A stretch of DNA of 64,000 nt from Panax quinquefolius. Taxonomy: Eukaryota > Streptophyta > Magnoliopsida > Apiales > Araliaceae. The notes beneath the pieces were generated by a model. It did no database searches. It saw only the letters and a program-made list of their open reading frames with translations, and was not told the origin of the DNA. This document shows positions 48,001-59,491 of the stretch, one piece after another. Location: NCBI GenBank assembly GCA_020205615.1, contig CM035168.1:131861798-131925797 (forward strand), in the 5' to 3' direction. The translations under genes were made by a program, and so were the position numbers. Every line of letters starts with the position of its first letter. Position 1 is the stretch's first letter.

Positions 48001-48760
48001 GCTTCACGCCTACTTTGTTCCTCTTAGTTTTTGTATCAATTTGTGTCTTCTACGATACAACCATCTCGATGCCTTCCATCTCGATGATTTGTAAACTGCA
48101 TAAGACTCTAATTTTTCATTCTCCTCCAAAAGAAAGCATACAATCATTCTCGCGTGCATCAATCTTCTCGTAACCAAACCCTAAATTTCCAACCATTTTC
48201 TTCATTTCATAAAATTATCGGCAAGTTTGCAAATGATGGAAATGATGACTTGAACTTTCTGAGCAATCCATCAAAGGACACATCGGTCCATTTGTTAACA
48301 TTTTATGATTGAAAAGCCATACAACGAATGAAAGGATTTGCCTCATTTTCACATCCGGGATATAAAGGTTGATTGGCCTCTAACATGTACTTTTGGTATT
48401 TTGAAGCTTCAAAGCGAATCTACAATCGTAATCCCTAAATATATCATTTATCATCTCCGCATAACGATGATCATCTTGATTGTGATGGTTCGTCATGAAT
48501 ATCATCATTGCTCACATCCCCGACAATCTCATCTTCCCGTGATGCACCCAATTCGTGTGTAGCCAAACATAAATCCATCACAAATCAAATGTTCACGAAT
48601 AGTTGTTGAATCTGGTATCTTCCATTCACACAATTTTTACATGGACAAGGAATTCTTCCAATGACCATGCCCACTTTTTCAAATCGAAGTTCGAGAAATC
48701 TTTCAGAGCCCGCAAGATATTCTCAGAATATCTTGGTAATTCCATCCACCCCTTATCCAT
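45060..48760 (-). pseudogene. CACTA-2 tnp2 transposase (Transposase_21, DUF4218, DUF4216)
   Basis: The catalytic CACTA gene is nearly full length but broken. It starts near ATG 48760 (MDKGWMELPRYSE). The transposase core is best seen at 47683-47459: LLIHGPNSPCNDIDVYMQPL, EELKILWSNGVEAYDAS and FQMRRDL. DUF4218 features follow (KSKDNLKARLDLMKMGIR near 47060-47010; further pieces to about 46200). DUF4216 pieces appear at 45880-45780 (LAFGPNLIGRR, LANGYRFHS) and at 45490-45380 (VQQIFYVDDQRDNNWRVVIY, KPRDL). The tail is an acidic run encoded by tandem CTTCGT hexamers (about 45121-45150). Many stops and frameshifts are spread throughout. Unlike CACTA-1, all major domains can still be traced. Confidence 0.82.
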
Positions 48761-48769
48761 GATATTGTG

Positions 48770-50315
48770 TCCCTAATTCAAAATGAACCACATGAATGAT
48801 ATTGCGTATAGAAATCTATCATAATTAATTATGATAATTAATTATCATAATTAAGTACCTTGAATGCCAACCAAACTCCCGATTCACTCAAATAAAACAA
48901 AAAGGTCGTAGATAATTTAAATATTAATTATCATAATTAACGAATTTCAAAATAAGCGAGGTAATAATTAAGGGTGACTACACCAAAACATTACATTCAA
49001 GGTCTCGATGTTGGACATGGAAGTTCTTTTTAATTATAAGCCTCAAATATTCCTACAAATTAATTGCAGTACGTTTGTCTCCGCACGGTTTAACATCTGT
49101 TGGATTCCTTCTAGTCCAATTAATAGAAGGAAGGAAAATACTTCCTTTCCACAAGGGTTACGTTTTGATCCATCTTATCCTCCTCATTTGACCCAAGACC
49201 ACCACCACGGGCAGGAGCTCGAACTACCCCCATCGCCCATTTGAACAAATGTCACACGAGAACGGACCACACAAACCAGTTTTTGAGGGGGAAGGCCACA
49301 CAAATAAGTTTTTAAAATCCAAGTTAATCTTAATTATAATATATCAATTACTATAAGATAAAGAAAATATTACTTAAAGCATGTTGCAAGTTTCCAATAT
49401 TGATATTAATACTATAAGGAAAAAATTATCAAAAAGTTGTCATGTCTCACTACCAAGATACTCTATAATTGCAAATTAGCAGAGAAAACAATAGTCAGTA
49501 GCAGAACTAAGATAAAAATACTCAAAGTTAAAGTTGTTCCCTTATTATATTCAAAAAAATCATACATAGCTTCAAACTTTATAACCAAACAATCAAGGAA
49601 ATGAAACGAATGCACCAAGATATAATATCACCGTAAGTACCACAGAAATAGCAAATATCATTGGAAATAACACTGTAAGTGCACAAGGTATAAACTAATA
49701 TAAAACTCCACTTACCCAGAAAAATGCTAGTCTAATCAAGTTCCGAATTTCTCAAATACTCATCAACTTTACATCGCATCCATATTTGAATCTTCCTTTT
49801 GAAAACTTATCTAAGACTCGGTGGTAATAAGTCAAAATTTAGGGCTTGTTAGATGGAGGAGAGAAATAGAGAAATCATAACTTAGGGTTAAATATAAATC
49901 AAGAGCACGAAATTACTTGCTATTACCCACGCCTCCCTCGTTATTACCTACGCCGCCCCCTTATGAGATCGAGTGGTCGAGATGAGGCAGGACGGAGAGA
50001 TCGTTGGACCGAGATGAAGCCGAATGGAGAGATCGGTCGACCGAGATGAATCCGGGATGGAGAGATCGATCGACCGAGATGAACCCTTTAACCCGCATTA
50101 TTATCTACGCCTCCCTTATGAGTTATGACCTCGTTAAAATCCCCCAAAAAATTCCTATCCGACGCCAAACCGTGACCTCGTAATAGACTACCATCGAGAG
50201 GCTATCTGAAATGATCCGACTTAGGCCGTCACATGTATGTATGTCTATAGCGAATGGTTAAAGTCCGACCGTCGCTAAATCTAAATCCGCATTATAGATT
50301 GATTTTCTAGTAGTG
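48770..50315. other. CACTA-2 5' region
   Basis: There is no gene. It holds nested AT-rich palindromes (48815-48860, built on TTAATTATGATAATTAA) and an imperfect tandem repeat of about 35 bp (49965-50085) with the core GAGATCG.TCGACCGAGATGAA, about four units. GC-rich subterminal sequence follows, ending at the CACTA terminus. Confidence 0.65.
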
Positions 50316-52029
50316 GTTGTTGAGATATACTCAGACCATGACCATGAACAAATAGTAAGTACTGATGATGACAGTGAGGGATTTGTTGAAGTTTTAACAG
50401 ATGTTAACATTGAAGAACATTCAAATAATGAGGGAGTAGAAGAGATTGAGGTTGATGTGCTTCAGACTGATAATGAGAAGGATATCGAATATGAAGGAGT
50501 AGGAGATACAGACTCTAATATAAGTAGTAATTGTGACTGGTTAGTTGAGAGTGATGAGGAGTTACTTGCTACTAGGCAAAATTTGAGAGCAACAAAAGAG
50601 AGGGAAAAAGTGAGAAAAAGAGTAACTAGGAAGCATTACATGGATCAAATGAAAGAACTGAAACAGTTGAGTGTAAAGGCACATGAGCAGTTGTCAAAAC
50701 AAGATGCAAAACAGTGGTGCAAAGCTTTCTTCAGTGACATGTTTAAGTGTGATATCACCACCAACAATTTATCAGAAACATTCAATGGTTGGATAGTTGC
50801 TACAAGACAAAAGCCGATAATTGAGATGCTTGAGGATATGAGAGAGCATATCATGGAGAGATTGGTTAGAAACAAGACAATGATGTTGAGAAGTGATGAT
50901 GTACTGCCTCCTAGAATTAGGAAAAAATTAGAGGATGCAAAGAATGATAGTTTCTTGTATGAAGCTAAGTGGGATGGTTTTGAGGGGTATGAAGTAAAAA
51001 GGGATGGTGGACTTGAAGGTAGGACAGTAAGTTTGGTGAACAAGACTTGTGCTTGTAGAGCTTGGGATCTTGATGGTATCCCTTGTAGACATGCAGTTGC
51101 TGCCATTTATGAGCAAAGGGAGGAACCAGAGGAATATGTCTCTGCAATGCTTAAGTGATATGCTTACTTGGCAGCTTATCAGTTTCCATTGAAAGGTATA
51201 AATAGACCAGATCTGTGGGAACCTTCAGGCAAGGAAAAGTTGTTATCCCCAAAACTTAAAGTGTTTCCTAGAAGGCCAAAAAAATAAAGGATTAAAGATC
51301 TACATGAGGAATATAATATAGGTGCAAGTGGAAGATTGTCAAAAAAAGGAATTTTAATGACATGCCGGAGGTGCAATCAGATTGGTCATAATATGAGAAC
51401 TTGCAAGAACCCAGCAGTTCAAAAGCTTCAAAAGGACAAAGGTAGTTTAACTAGCAGTCAACATACAATTTTTTTACTTAATTTGCAAAGAAAACTAACA
51501 TGCATCTGTTTATATTAGGTAGAGGAGCATCAACTAGTGCACAAAGAGATGTGGATGTTACAGCTGCAGCAGGTGGAAGAGGCAGAGGAAGAGGAAGGGG
51601 TAGGCCCCCAAGCACTGGAGGTTGAGGAAGAGGAAGAAGTAGGCCACCAGGGAGATGGAGAGGTAGAAGTGGAAGTAGAAATGGGTTTGGTGTCTACGTA
51701 TCTACAAGTGGGGAGTCTTACATATCAAGTGGGGCACAACATACTAGGGTAAAATCTACCTATGTTGTCTAGTATGTTTAGTTTATTAAATCATACATTA
51801 CTAATTGTTTATGTTTAATACTTTTTAGATTTCAACTGGTTCTAATGTAAGTCAAGAAAATCCTCACAATCAAAGCCAAGATAATACTCAAAGTTCAACA
51901 TCCATGTCAGCCATGAGGCCATCTACATTCCAATCTAGAGGAAGAATTTGGATTTCTGCAAATCAACTAATCAATGGAAGGAATGCAAGACAAGATGCAA
52001 AGGCCAAAGAGAAAGTTGTGGATATCTAG
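50316..52029 (+). pseudogene. mudrA-like transposase gene lacking its DDE core
   Basis: Three exons: 50316-51441, 51519-51748 and 51829-52029, with GT-AG introns in phase. Left of 50316 the gene is cut by CACTA-2. The first 100 codons are an acidic segment (VEIYSDHD..., DCDWLVESDEELL-like). The reading then jumps directly to the region that normally follows the MULE catalytic domain (WCKAFFSDMFKCDITTNNLSE, FNGWIVATRQKP). The SWIM zinc finger follows (CACRAWDLDGIPCRHAVAAI), then, after two stop codons (51156-51158 and 51285-51287), the CCHC knuckle CRRCNQIGHNMRTC (51364-51405). The last exons encode an RG-rich tail (GGRGRGRGRGRPP) and a Q/S-rich end with VVDI at the C-terminus. Loss of roughly 300-350 residues removes all catalytic aspartates and the glutamate, so no transposase activity is possible. 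Confidence 0.85.
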
Positions 52030-52649
52030 TTCAAGTTGTGCATGATGGATATTATTAGTATTATAGGAGTTCAAGCAATTAATTTTGTAGTATTTGAACA
52101 GGGCTAAATATTATAACTTATGTTTTTGGTATATGTTTTGGACAGTGGTGCACATTATGTCAGCCACTAAGTTATGTAGTATTATGTTTTGCCAAACTGT
52201 GACAGCTTGATTTAATTTATGCAAGTGGTGCACATTATGTATGATAGCTATGTGGCTTTGTCTGAACAATGTTGAACAAAGTGCTTTAATGCAAAAGTCA
52301 TTATTTTTGGATGTATCATTGTATTATTGTAGCTTTTAATATTGTGCAGAGTGCTATGTGGCTTTGTCTGAACATGTTGAACAGAGTGCTTGGTTTAATT
52401 TATGCAAGTGGTGCATCTGCAGTGCTTTGTACACCTTTTAACAATCCTTTGTGCACATATAAACTGCAAGCATTGTTATAAACTTTCACCATATTTCAAA
52501 ATTAAAATCATTCATTGCAAATCTAAAACTTTAAATCAGTCATTGCAATCTAAAAATTACAATCATTCATTCCAAACTGATACTTTTATACATTCATTGC
52601 AAACTTGTTCTTTCACCATTCAATACATAATTCAAACTAAAAATTACAA
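52030..52649. other. Shared 3' region of the convergent MULE genes
   Basis: AT-rich DNA between the stop codons of the mudrA-like and GRF genes, presumably overlapping 3' UTRs. An imperfect duplication carries GTGGTGCACATTATGT and GCTATGTGGCTTTGTCTGAACA (52145-52260 and 52355-52415). No further gene. Confidence 0.55.
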
Positions 52650-52987
52650 TTATTCACCACTATCATTCACATACAGATGTCCAAACATGAATACAAATAT
52701 CATTCCTAACAATAAGGCTTTAATTGAAGTGCTACACATTTTATCCTTCCTTCTCAACAATTCAATCTGCTCTCTTAGTCTTCCAACATCTTCACTTTGC
52801 TCTGCACATTCAATTTGAAGCTTTTCATTGCTTTTTTCCAATTCATTTATTTTTTCAGTGCTTCTCTCAATTTCATATTTCTTCCTTTCTATTTCTAAAT
52901 TCAGAGCACTTCTCATAAGTTTCAACTCAGGTAAAACTTCTTTAGACCTTTTACAAATCTCTTGGTCATACCAACAAAAGAAGTTGT

Positions 52988-55598
52988 TGTAAGATCCCAA
53001 CTTATTATAAATAAAATCAAATTTCCTCTATTTATTATTTTGAAATAGTAAGGGTTGATTTGATTAATGTGATTAGTTATGGGTAAAATGCGCAAATATT
53101 TCAAATATGCACGTGGTTATAAAATATTCATTTTTATCGGAGAATATTCGTTTGGTCGTGGAATATTCTTACTGCTTCAGAATATTAAATTTACCAGTAC
53201 GTAGCCTTGTGTGGGCCTCATAACTTGAAATCGATTGGATGGAAGAAAACAACAAGTATAAGTTGTTTATAAATAACGGCGTAGTTGTTACCGTTAATAC
53301 TATTAGAATACCCAGTTGTTAAAACACAGTAGAACACGGTATTGCACCAATTATTGATTTTTACGTAGAAGGCATTACTCAATAATTATTGTTACGAGTT
53401 CTTATTCAATATTTTATTTTATTGATACAATAATTGCTACATTGATATTTTATATTATTGTTGTTTCAATAATTGTCACTACACAAATATTTTCATTATC
53501 GGATCAATAATTCATATTATTTGAATAATATTATTAGATAACATTATTGGCAATGTCTAGAAAGTTACTCGCTAAGGAGAGGTTTGGTCACCTAATTGCG
53601 CACCGCAGTGAGAGAAATCCTTATTGGAAAGCCCCTCTTTCCTGGGCTGCACGGTTGTTCACGATTGATTGTGATTCGTAATATTATTTGTGAATAATTA
53701 ATTATTGATTTATATGATAAGGAAAATATTCATTTTATGTGGATATAGATGGAGAAAATTTTAATTTGACAATTGTTGAAAAATTATTATTTTATCTTTT
53801 TCGATAAATAATTATTTAAATATATTATTATATTTTAATAATATAATAATGGTGATATTTTTATAATGAATGTGGGATATATGAGTATATGAGGAGGAGG
53901 AGTATTTTTGTTACAACTAATGTTTAAAACATGTTAAACATGTCGGTGGACTCCATTTCTTGACTGAAATTAGTTTATAGCCCGTAAAATCGCCCGTTTG
54001 TGAATTTCGGTTAACTTCTGCTTGAAATTTAGAAAAACTTAAACTTACAAAGTTGTAGAGAATGGAATTTCCTATGTAAAGGACATATGGTTCGAATTTT
54101 TCTGATAAAAGGGCTATTTATTATGAATTATTGAAGTTCCGTAGTTCCGGAATAATTGATTTTTGGAAGTTTTAATTATGTTTATTAAGAAAAATATTTT
54201 TTTGGTTTTGTGGGATACACTAACATATGCAACATGCTGAATTCAAATGTCTAGAGGTGGGCGTAGAATTTTATTATAAATAATATTATTTTATTAAATT
54301 TTCTGCTTTGGTGTTCTAAAGCATTTTCTATAAATAGGGTGCTTAGTTTAGAATTGAAAAACACACGTAAACTAAAGTTGTCTCTCTTTCTCTCTCTATA
54401 TTATCGAGTATTATTCTTGTGAGTATTTTAATACTTTGAGTGTTCTTTATACTGGTGCAAATTCCTTCAAAGACTATATCTAGTAGTCAAAATTGGAAAT
54501 CTTATTTTTTCGAGGTAAGAGATGTTATTTTCTTCTTAAATGATATTATTTTCTTCAATATCATTATACCGAAATATTGGTTTGAACTTTTAATCAAATT
54601 TGGAACTTTTTGTATTGGGATTACTATTCACGTATACGACACTATTCACGTATATGACACTATTCACTAATACGGCATTATTCATCGAAAAATGAATTTT
54701 TTCCTTTTCGTCCAAAATATCTATTATGGATACTAGCTTTGATTGTATCCATGTTTTGATCATTCTTGAATTTACTCCACTTTATGATTATTTATGAGGT
54801 ATTTTTGGACATGGATAAAGCCAAAATCTGAATCCTTAATATTTATTATTTTGTTTCACTTTGGATTCGTTTTCTTTAAAATATTTTTCATCATCCTGGG
54901 TCCTAAATGATGATATTATTGAATATCTTTGGCTGTAGTCACAAAGATTAATGATTTTATGATGAATATCTTTGGTGTAATGTTGAAGATGTACAGGTGT
55001 TGAGATGAACATGACTTGGTGATGAATATCTTTGGCTGTAGTGCAAAGATGAATATTTGATTCAAGATGTATATTGATTGATGTTACTGAGGATAAATTA
55101 TTGATGATGGACTTTTAAATTCATAGATAATAGTAGATTTCATTCTCCACATAACTCATCTATGAATTATTATTTTTTTCTTTGCGAATATTGATCTAAA
55201 ACTTGTTTATCATTGTATTTTATCAGTTTTTTTCCTGTTGAAGACTAATGATAATTTGTTCTATATTATCTTAGTCATAATATTTTTCTTTGGTCTAGTT
55301 GAGTTCACCCTTTTCCTTTTACATTCTATTTTTTTTTAGGAGGCGAGAATATAGCAGTCTTAGTCGGGGTATGGAATGACGGTTCTAGAAGTTGTTTTAG
55401 TAGTCCTCACCATTTTTATAAAATAATATATAAATAATTGTGATGGGTACTTATTTGGGTGTGAATATTGTCTAGATGACAATATTTGTATTTAAACTCA
55501 CAGTTTATGTGTTGTATTAATAAAGTTGTAGTTGTTTCTGTACCATGTATTTTGATGACTCGGAATGAGTGTTGTATACCTATTTTGGGGGTGTCACA
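52988..55598 (+). mobile_element. GypA solo LTR within GRF exon 2
   Basis: TGTAAGATCCC...GGGGGTGTCACA, about 2.6 kb, collinear with the GypA 3' LTR. The flanks GTTGT (52983-52987) and ATTGC (55599-55603) are one change each from GTTGC, which is also what the GRF reading frame requires. This is therefore a convincing 5-bp target duplication. Confidence 0.92.
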
Positions 55599-55636
55599 AT
55601 TGCAGTGTTTGCTTGTCAATTTGTCCTCGCAAGATA

Positions 55637-58246
55637 CGTGATTTAACCCCAAAATAGGTATATACATCACCATCTCGAGTTGTCAATACATGGTACGTAA
55701 ATAACTACAACTTTATTATTACAACAAGAAAAGCGAGTTTGAATACAAATATTATCTTCTGAGACAATATCTATACTCAAATAAATCCTCATCACATTTA
55801 TCGATACATTATTTTACAAAATGGTGAGGACTACTAAACAATCCTTTCTAAAACCTTCATTCCATACCCCGACTCAGATACATGTTATATTCTCGCCATC
55901 GAGAAAAATGGAACAAAAAGGAAAAGGGTGAGCTCAACTAGCTCAATAAAAGAATATTACGACTAAGATAATATACAACAAATTACCGTTAGTCTTCAAC
56001 AGAAAAAAAATTTAATGAAGACAATAGACAACAAATTTTAAATCAATATTCACAATGTGAAGTAATAATTCATTGTAAGAGTTAAGTAGAGAATGCAAAC
56101 TACTATCTTCTATGTATGAATTTAAAAGTTCATCGCTCATCTTTTATCCCCGTAACATCAATCAATATACATCTGAATCAAATATTCATCTTTGCACTAC
56201 GTGCCAAAGATATTCATCACCGATTGGTCATGTTCATTTAAACACTGCTCATCTTTGACTATGTGCCAAAGATATTCTTCAGAATCATTCATCTTGCACT
56301 ACGTGCCAAAGATATTCAATAATATCATCATTTAAGATCGAGGATGATGAAAAATATTTTAAAGAAACGAATCCAAAGTGAAACAAAATGACAAGGATTA
56401 AGGATTAAGGATTCGTGCTTGGTTTTATCCACGTCAAAAAATACCTCAAAATAATCATAATGGTGTAAAATTCAAGAATGATCAAAACATGGATACAATC
56501 AAAGCTTAGTATCCGAATAGATGTTTTGGACAAAAGAAGAAATTTTATTTTTCGGTGAATAGTCGATATCACGTGAATAGTGCGTCAGATATCGTGAATA
56601 GTCGTATACATGAATAGTAAATTCGACACCAAAAGATAGAAATTCTACAAAACATCTTCACGCTTCATGAATAGTACTTCGTGAATAGTAACTCGTGAAT
56701 AGTAACTCGTGAATAGTAACTCATGAATAGTAACCCGAGCATGAAAAAGTTCCAAATTTGATAAAAAGTTCCAATCAATATTTCAAAGATAATGATATTG
56801 AAGAAATAATATCATTTAAGAAGAAAATAACATCCCTTACTATCCTTACCTCAAAGAATCAATTCTTGGAATGAAAGGTCGGAAGTGATCTTTGAATGAA
56901 ACTCATTTGAGCAAAGAACTCTCAAAGTATCTAAATACTCACAAAATACGCTCAATAATATAGAGAGAGAAAAGAGAAAGCTTATGTTTACGGTGTGATT
57001 TTCAATTCTAACTTAGTCCTCTATTTATAGAAAATGTTAGCCCGTAGAAAGCAGACTTGACCAAGCACTGCGATGGCTTTTTACTCGCTACTATTGCCAC
57101 CCACCACATTTGAAATAAAATTCAGCAGACATTTCTTCACCAACCACAAGTGGGGCCCACTCAATTCTAGAATTTTCCACCAAAATCAATTATAAACCTA
57201 ATTTAGAATCGATCACCTCTTAAAATTCATAACAAATCATTCGTTCATTTTAACGGTTCAAAATTTGTGGACATATACTCAACTTATGTATGTATAACAT
57301 ATCCAAAAATTACAACGATCCAACGGTCGGATTAAAATTATAACTCACGCAATATATCGTAAAAATACTAATTTGATTTTTAATACCTCCATTCAAACAA
57401 AATTACCGATAAAAACACCTCAACATTAAATCATTCAATTATAACCACATAAAACAAATAAATCCACCATTTATAAATATTTTCTTATCATATAAATCAA
57501 TAATTAATTATTCACACAAATAATATGAGAATCACAATTATGACAACCGGTAGTTCTCAGGAAAAGAGGAGGCTTTCAATAAGGATTTCTCTCTTCTTTG
57601 GCCAGCCGCAATTAGGTGACTAAACCTCTCCTCGACAGAACTTTCTAGACATTGCCAATAATGCTATCTAATAATATTATTTAAATAATATGAATTATTG
57701 ATCCGATAATGGAGATAATGCGGTGACAATTATTGAACAACAATAATATAAAATATCAACGCAAAGAATAATTGAATCAATAAAATAAAATATTGAGCAA
57801 GAACTTCGTGAAAATTATTGAGTAGTGCCTTCTACGTAAGGATCAATAATTCAACAATCTTCATGCAATACTGCGTGCCTCTCTATGCAACCACGCCAGA
57901 CATCGTATTTTAACCACGGGTATTCCAACGGTCTTAATCTCAGTAATAACTACGTAGTTATTTTTAACCAACTTATATTTATCGTTTTCTTCATCCAATC
58001 GCTCAAGTTATGGGGCCCACACACGGTCATGGCTGGGTTGCATTTAATATTCTCGACAATATCTGAATATTCCACGACCAAACGAATATTCCCCGACAAC
58101 AATGAATATTTTATAACGACTTGCTTATTTTAAAATATTTGCGTATTTAACCCCTAACTATCCACATTAATCAAATCAACCCTTACTATTTCAAAATAAT
58201 AAATAAAGAAAATTAAATTTCATTAATAATAAGTTGGGGTCTTACA
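55637..58246 (-). mobile_element. GypA solo LTR, reverse, near the GRF intron/exon border
   Basis: It begins around TGATTTAACCCCAAAATAGG (TG at 55639, or the decayed terminus at 55637) and ends GGGGTCTTACA at 58246, the reverse complement of GypA. Family TATA and minisatellite features are present in reverse. The flanks AGATA and GCATA do not give a clear duplication. Only about 40 bases separate it from the preceding forward copy. Confidence 0.9.
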
Positions 58247-58954
58247 GCATAGTTGATAAAAACCAATTGAAAACATAAATTGAATTCCAACACAAGTGTA
58301 TTTTTACAGTACCTAGAGAATAAGAGAAAAACTCAGCCAACCAAAACTATATTACTATACTTTGCTCCATTGTGGACAACAAAAGAACCTTCTTCCTGGA
58401 TTACTCTTAGTTCAAGATATCTTCATCCGAGCTCTATACCCACAATAGCACCTTGGAGTCTCACCCATCGAATCAAGACACTCGCCCAACTCCAGTTCAT
58501 CTTCTAAACCAGTAATTTCCATTTTCAGTGAGGGATTTTTAGGGGTAAATAACTGAAAACTTATCTCGCTTGTGTTTCCTTAAATTTGTTAAATCACACC
58601 AGCTGATAGTAGGACTATCGTGAGAATTGAGTAGGATTTATGCAAAATTAGGGTAGCAACAGAGAAGAGCTAAATCACATACTTGATTATCGTTCGAATT
58701 GGGGTATGCTAATTCTTCGGTTCGGTTTGCAACAATTCTTCGCTTCGGTTTGCTAGGTTTTTTCTATCGAATTGGGGGAGAGATGGACTTGATCGAGGAA
58801 TTTGATTTTGTTTGTACTGATGTCTTTGTTTAATGCAAAATTGGGAATTAACTAATTTGGGTTTGACGAATTTGCCCATCATATAAAATGATTAATTTAT
58901 GTAATGAATAATAAAGTGTTTTTATGCCACATAAGCATGTTTAGACCCCACAAA

Positions 58955-59102
58955 ATTGGCCACGTCAGCAATTTCTGACGTGGCGTGTTCAATTTGGTGT
59001 AATTGAAAAAAATTGATAGTTTAATCACCTAATTGACAAAATTGAAAGGTGGATCACTGAAGTGAAAACCTATAGTTTAGGGTACTAATCCATATTTAAG
59101 CC
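58955..59102. repeat. MULE right terminal inverted repeat
   Basis: It contains GGCCACGTCAG and its complement around AATTT (about 58968-58988). After that come ACAAAATTGAAAGGTGG and TATAGTTTAGGGTACTAATC, ending TTTAAGCC at 59102. This resembles MULE ends common in dicots. The left partner is absent from the window. Confidence 0.65.
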
Positions 59103-59105
59103 TAA

Positions 59106-59179
59106 TAATAATAAACTACACAAATTATAAAAACTGCTCAAGTAATAATAAACTACACAAATTATAAAAACTGCTCAAC
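59106..59179. repeat. 37-bp tandem duplication next to the MULE end
   Basis: Two near-identical units containing AAACTACACAAATTATAAAA follow the MULE terminus immediately. Confidence 0.85.
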
Positions 59180-59491
59180 TACTTGTATTTCTCATAAATG
59201 TAAAAGATGCAAAGGTGAGGTGCGTTTGTAACTGTACGCGTAATACATAACACACTATCACACGGCCTTTTCTTACAAATTTGAACTCTCGTGGGCCGTG
59301 GCACATATTCACAAGTGTACAAGATTTTCTTCTCATCATTACATAACAAGGGGTTAAAGCAGCTCAAACATGAAAACTTGCTAAAAATAAATTATATATC
59401 AACTTGAACCGACTCAGTCAAACATGAAAACTTGATAATAAAAAAAAATTAATCTCTCAACTTGAACCGACTCATAGGAATCTTATGTTGC
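59180..59491 (-). other. PDV1 3' flank / 3' UTR with an internal duplication
   Basis: This is probably 3' UTR of PDV1. A segment with TCAAACATGAAAACTTG and AACTTGAACCGACTCA is present twice (59364-59416 and 59418-59474). Confidence 0.55.

Larger units (their letters stand above)
39515..50315 (-). mobile_element. Second CACTA element, CACTA-2, about 10.8 kb
   Basis: The right terminus is textbook: GATTTTCTAGTAGTG ends at 50315, so the element reads inward as CACTACTAGAAAATC. The left terminus is probably CACTTATCG at 39515. It is degraded and the flanking triplets (TTA and GTT) do not match, so this end is tentative. Both ends have subterminal GACGGTCG-type motifs (39560-39730; 50220-50275). 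Between them, on the minus strand, lie a tnp2 gene and, downstream of it, a TNPA-like gene, the standard CACTA order. Both are broken by stops and frameshifts. The right end abuts the coding sequence of a mudrA-like gene, so the element appears to have inserted into, or deleted part of, a Mutator-like element. Confidence 0.8.
52650..58522 (-). pseudogene. GRF-type zinc-finger gene of the MULE, split by two LTRs
   Basis: Exon 1 (58522-58361, 54 codons, phase 0) encodes MEITGLEDELELGEC, then PRCYCGYRARMKIS, a TGA where tryptophan is expected, and TKSNPGRRFFCCPQWSK. Exon 2 is in two pieces: 55638-55599 (CEDKLTSKHCN) and 52987-52650 (FFCWYDQEICKRSKEVLPEL, a coiled-coil stretch with INELEKSNEKLQIECAEQ, and a hydrophobic tail LLLGMIFVFMFGHLYV ending DSGE). 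Joined, these give the GRF zinc-finger pattern (CYC...NPGRRF..C...CNFFCWYD) followed by a coiled coil and one membrane segment, as in At4g04775-like plant proteins. Function is unknown to me. Two GypA solo LTRs interrupt it. Its place inside the MULE boundary, tail-to-tail with mudrA, suggests it is a MULE-borne second gene. Confidence 0.78.
50316..59102. mobile_element. Mutator-like element (MULE), left end lost, split by two solo LTRs
   Basis: The right end is a MULE-type terminal inverted repeat (about 58955-59102). Its complement begins GGCTTAAATATGGATTAGTA and runs into the CACGTCAG-rich interior common in such elements. The next nine bases, TAATAATAA, would be the target duplication. 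Inside are a mudrA-like gene (+) and a convergent GRF zinc-finger gene (-). The left part is missing: CACTA-2 begins inside the mudrA coding region and no matching left inverted repeat is found in the window. Two GypA solo LTRs add 5.2 kb. Confidence 0.72.

Noticed and set aside
50645..51106. A 153-codon minus-strand ORF opposite the mudrA-like gene
   Set aside because: It is the antisense shadow of a strongly supported coding region with SWIM and CCHC motifs.
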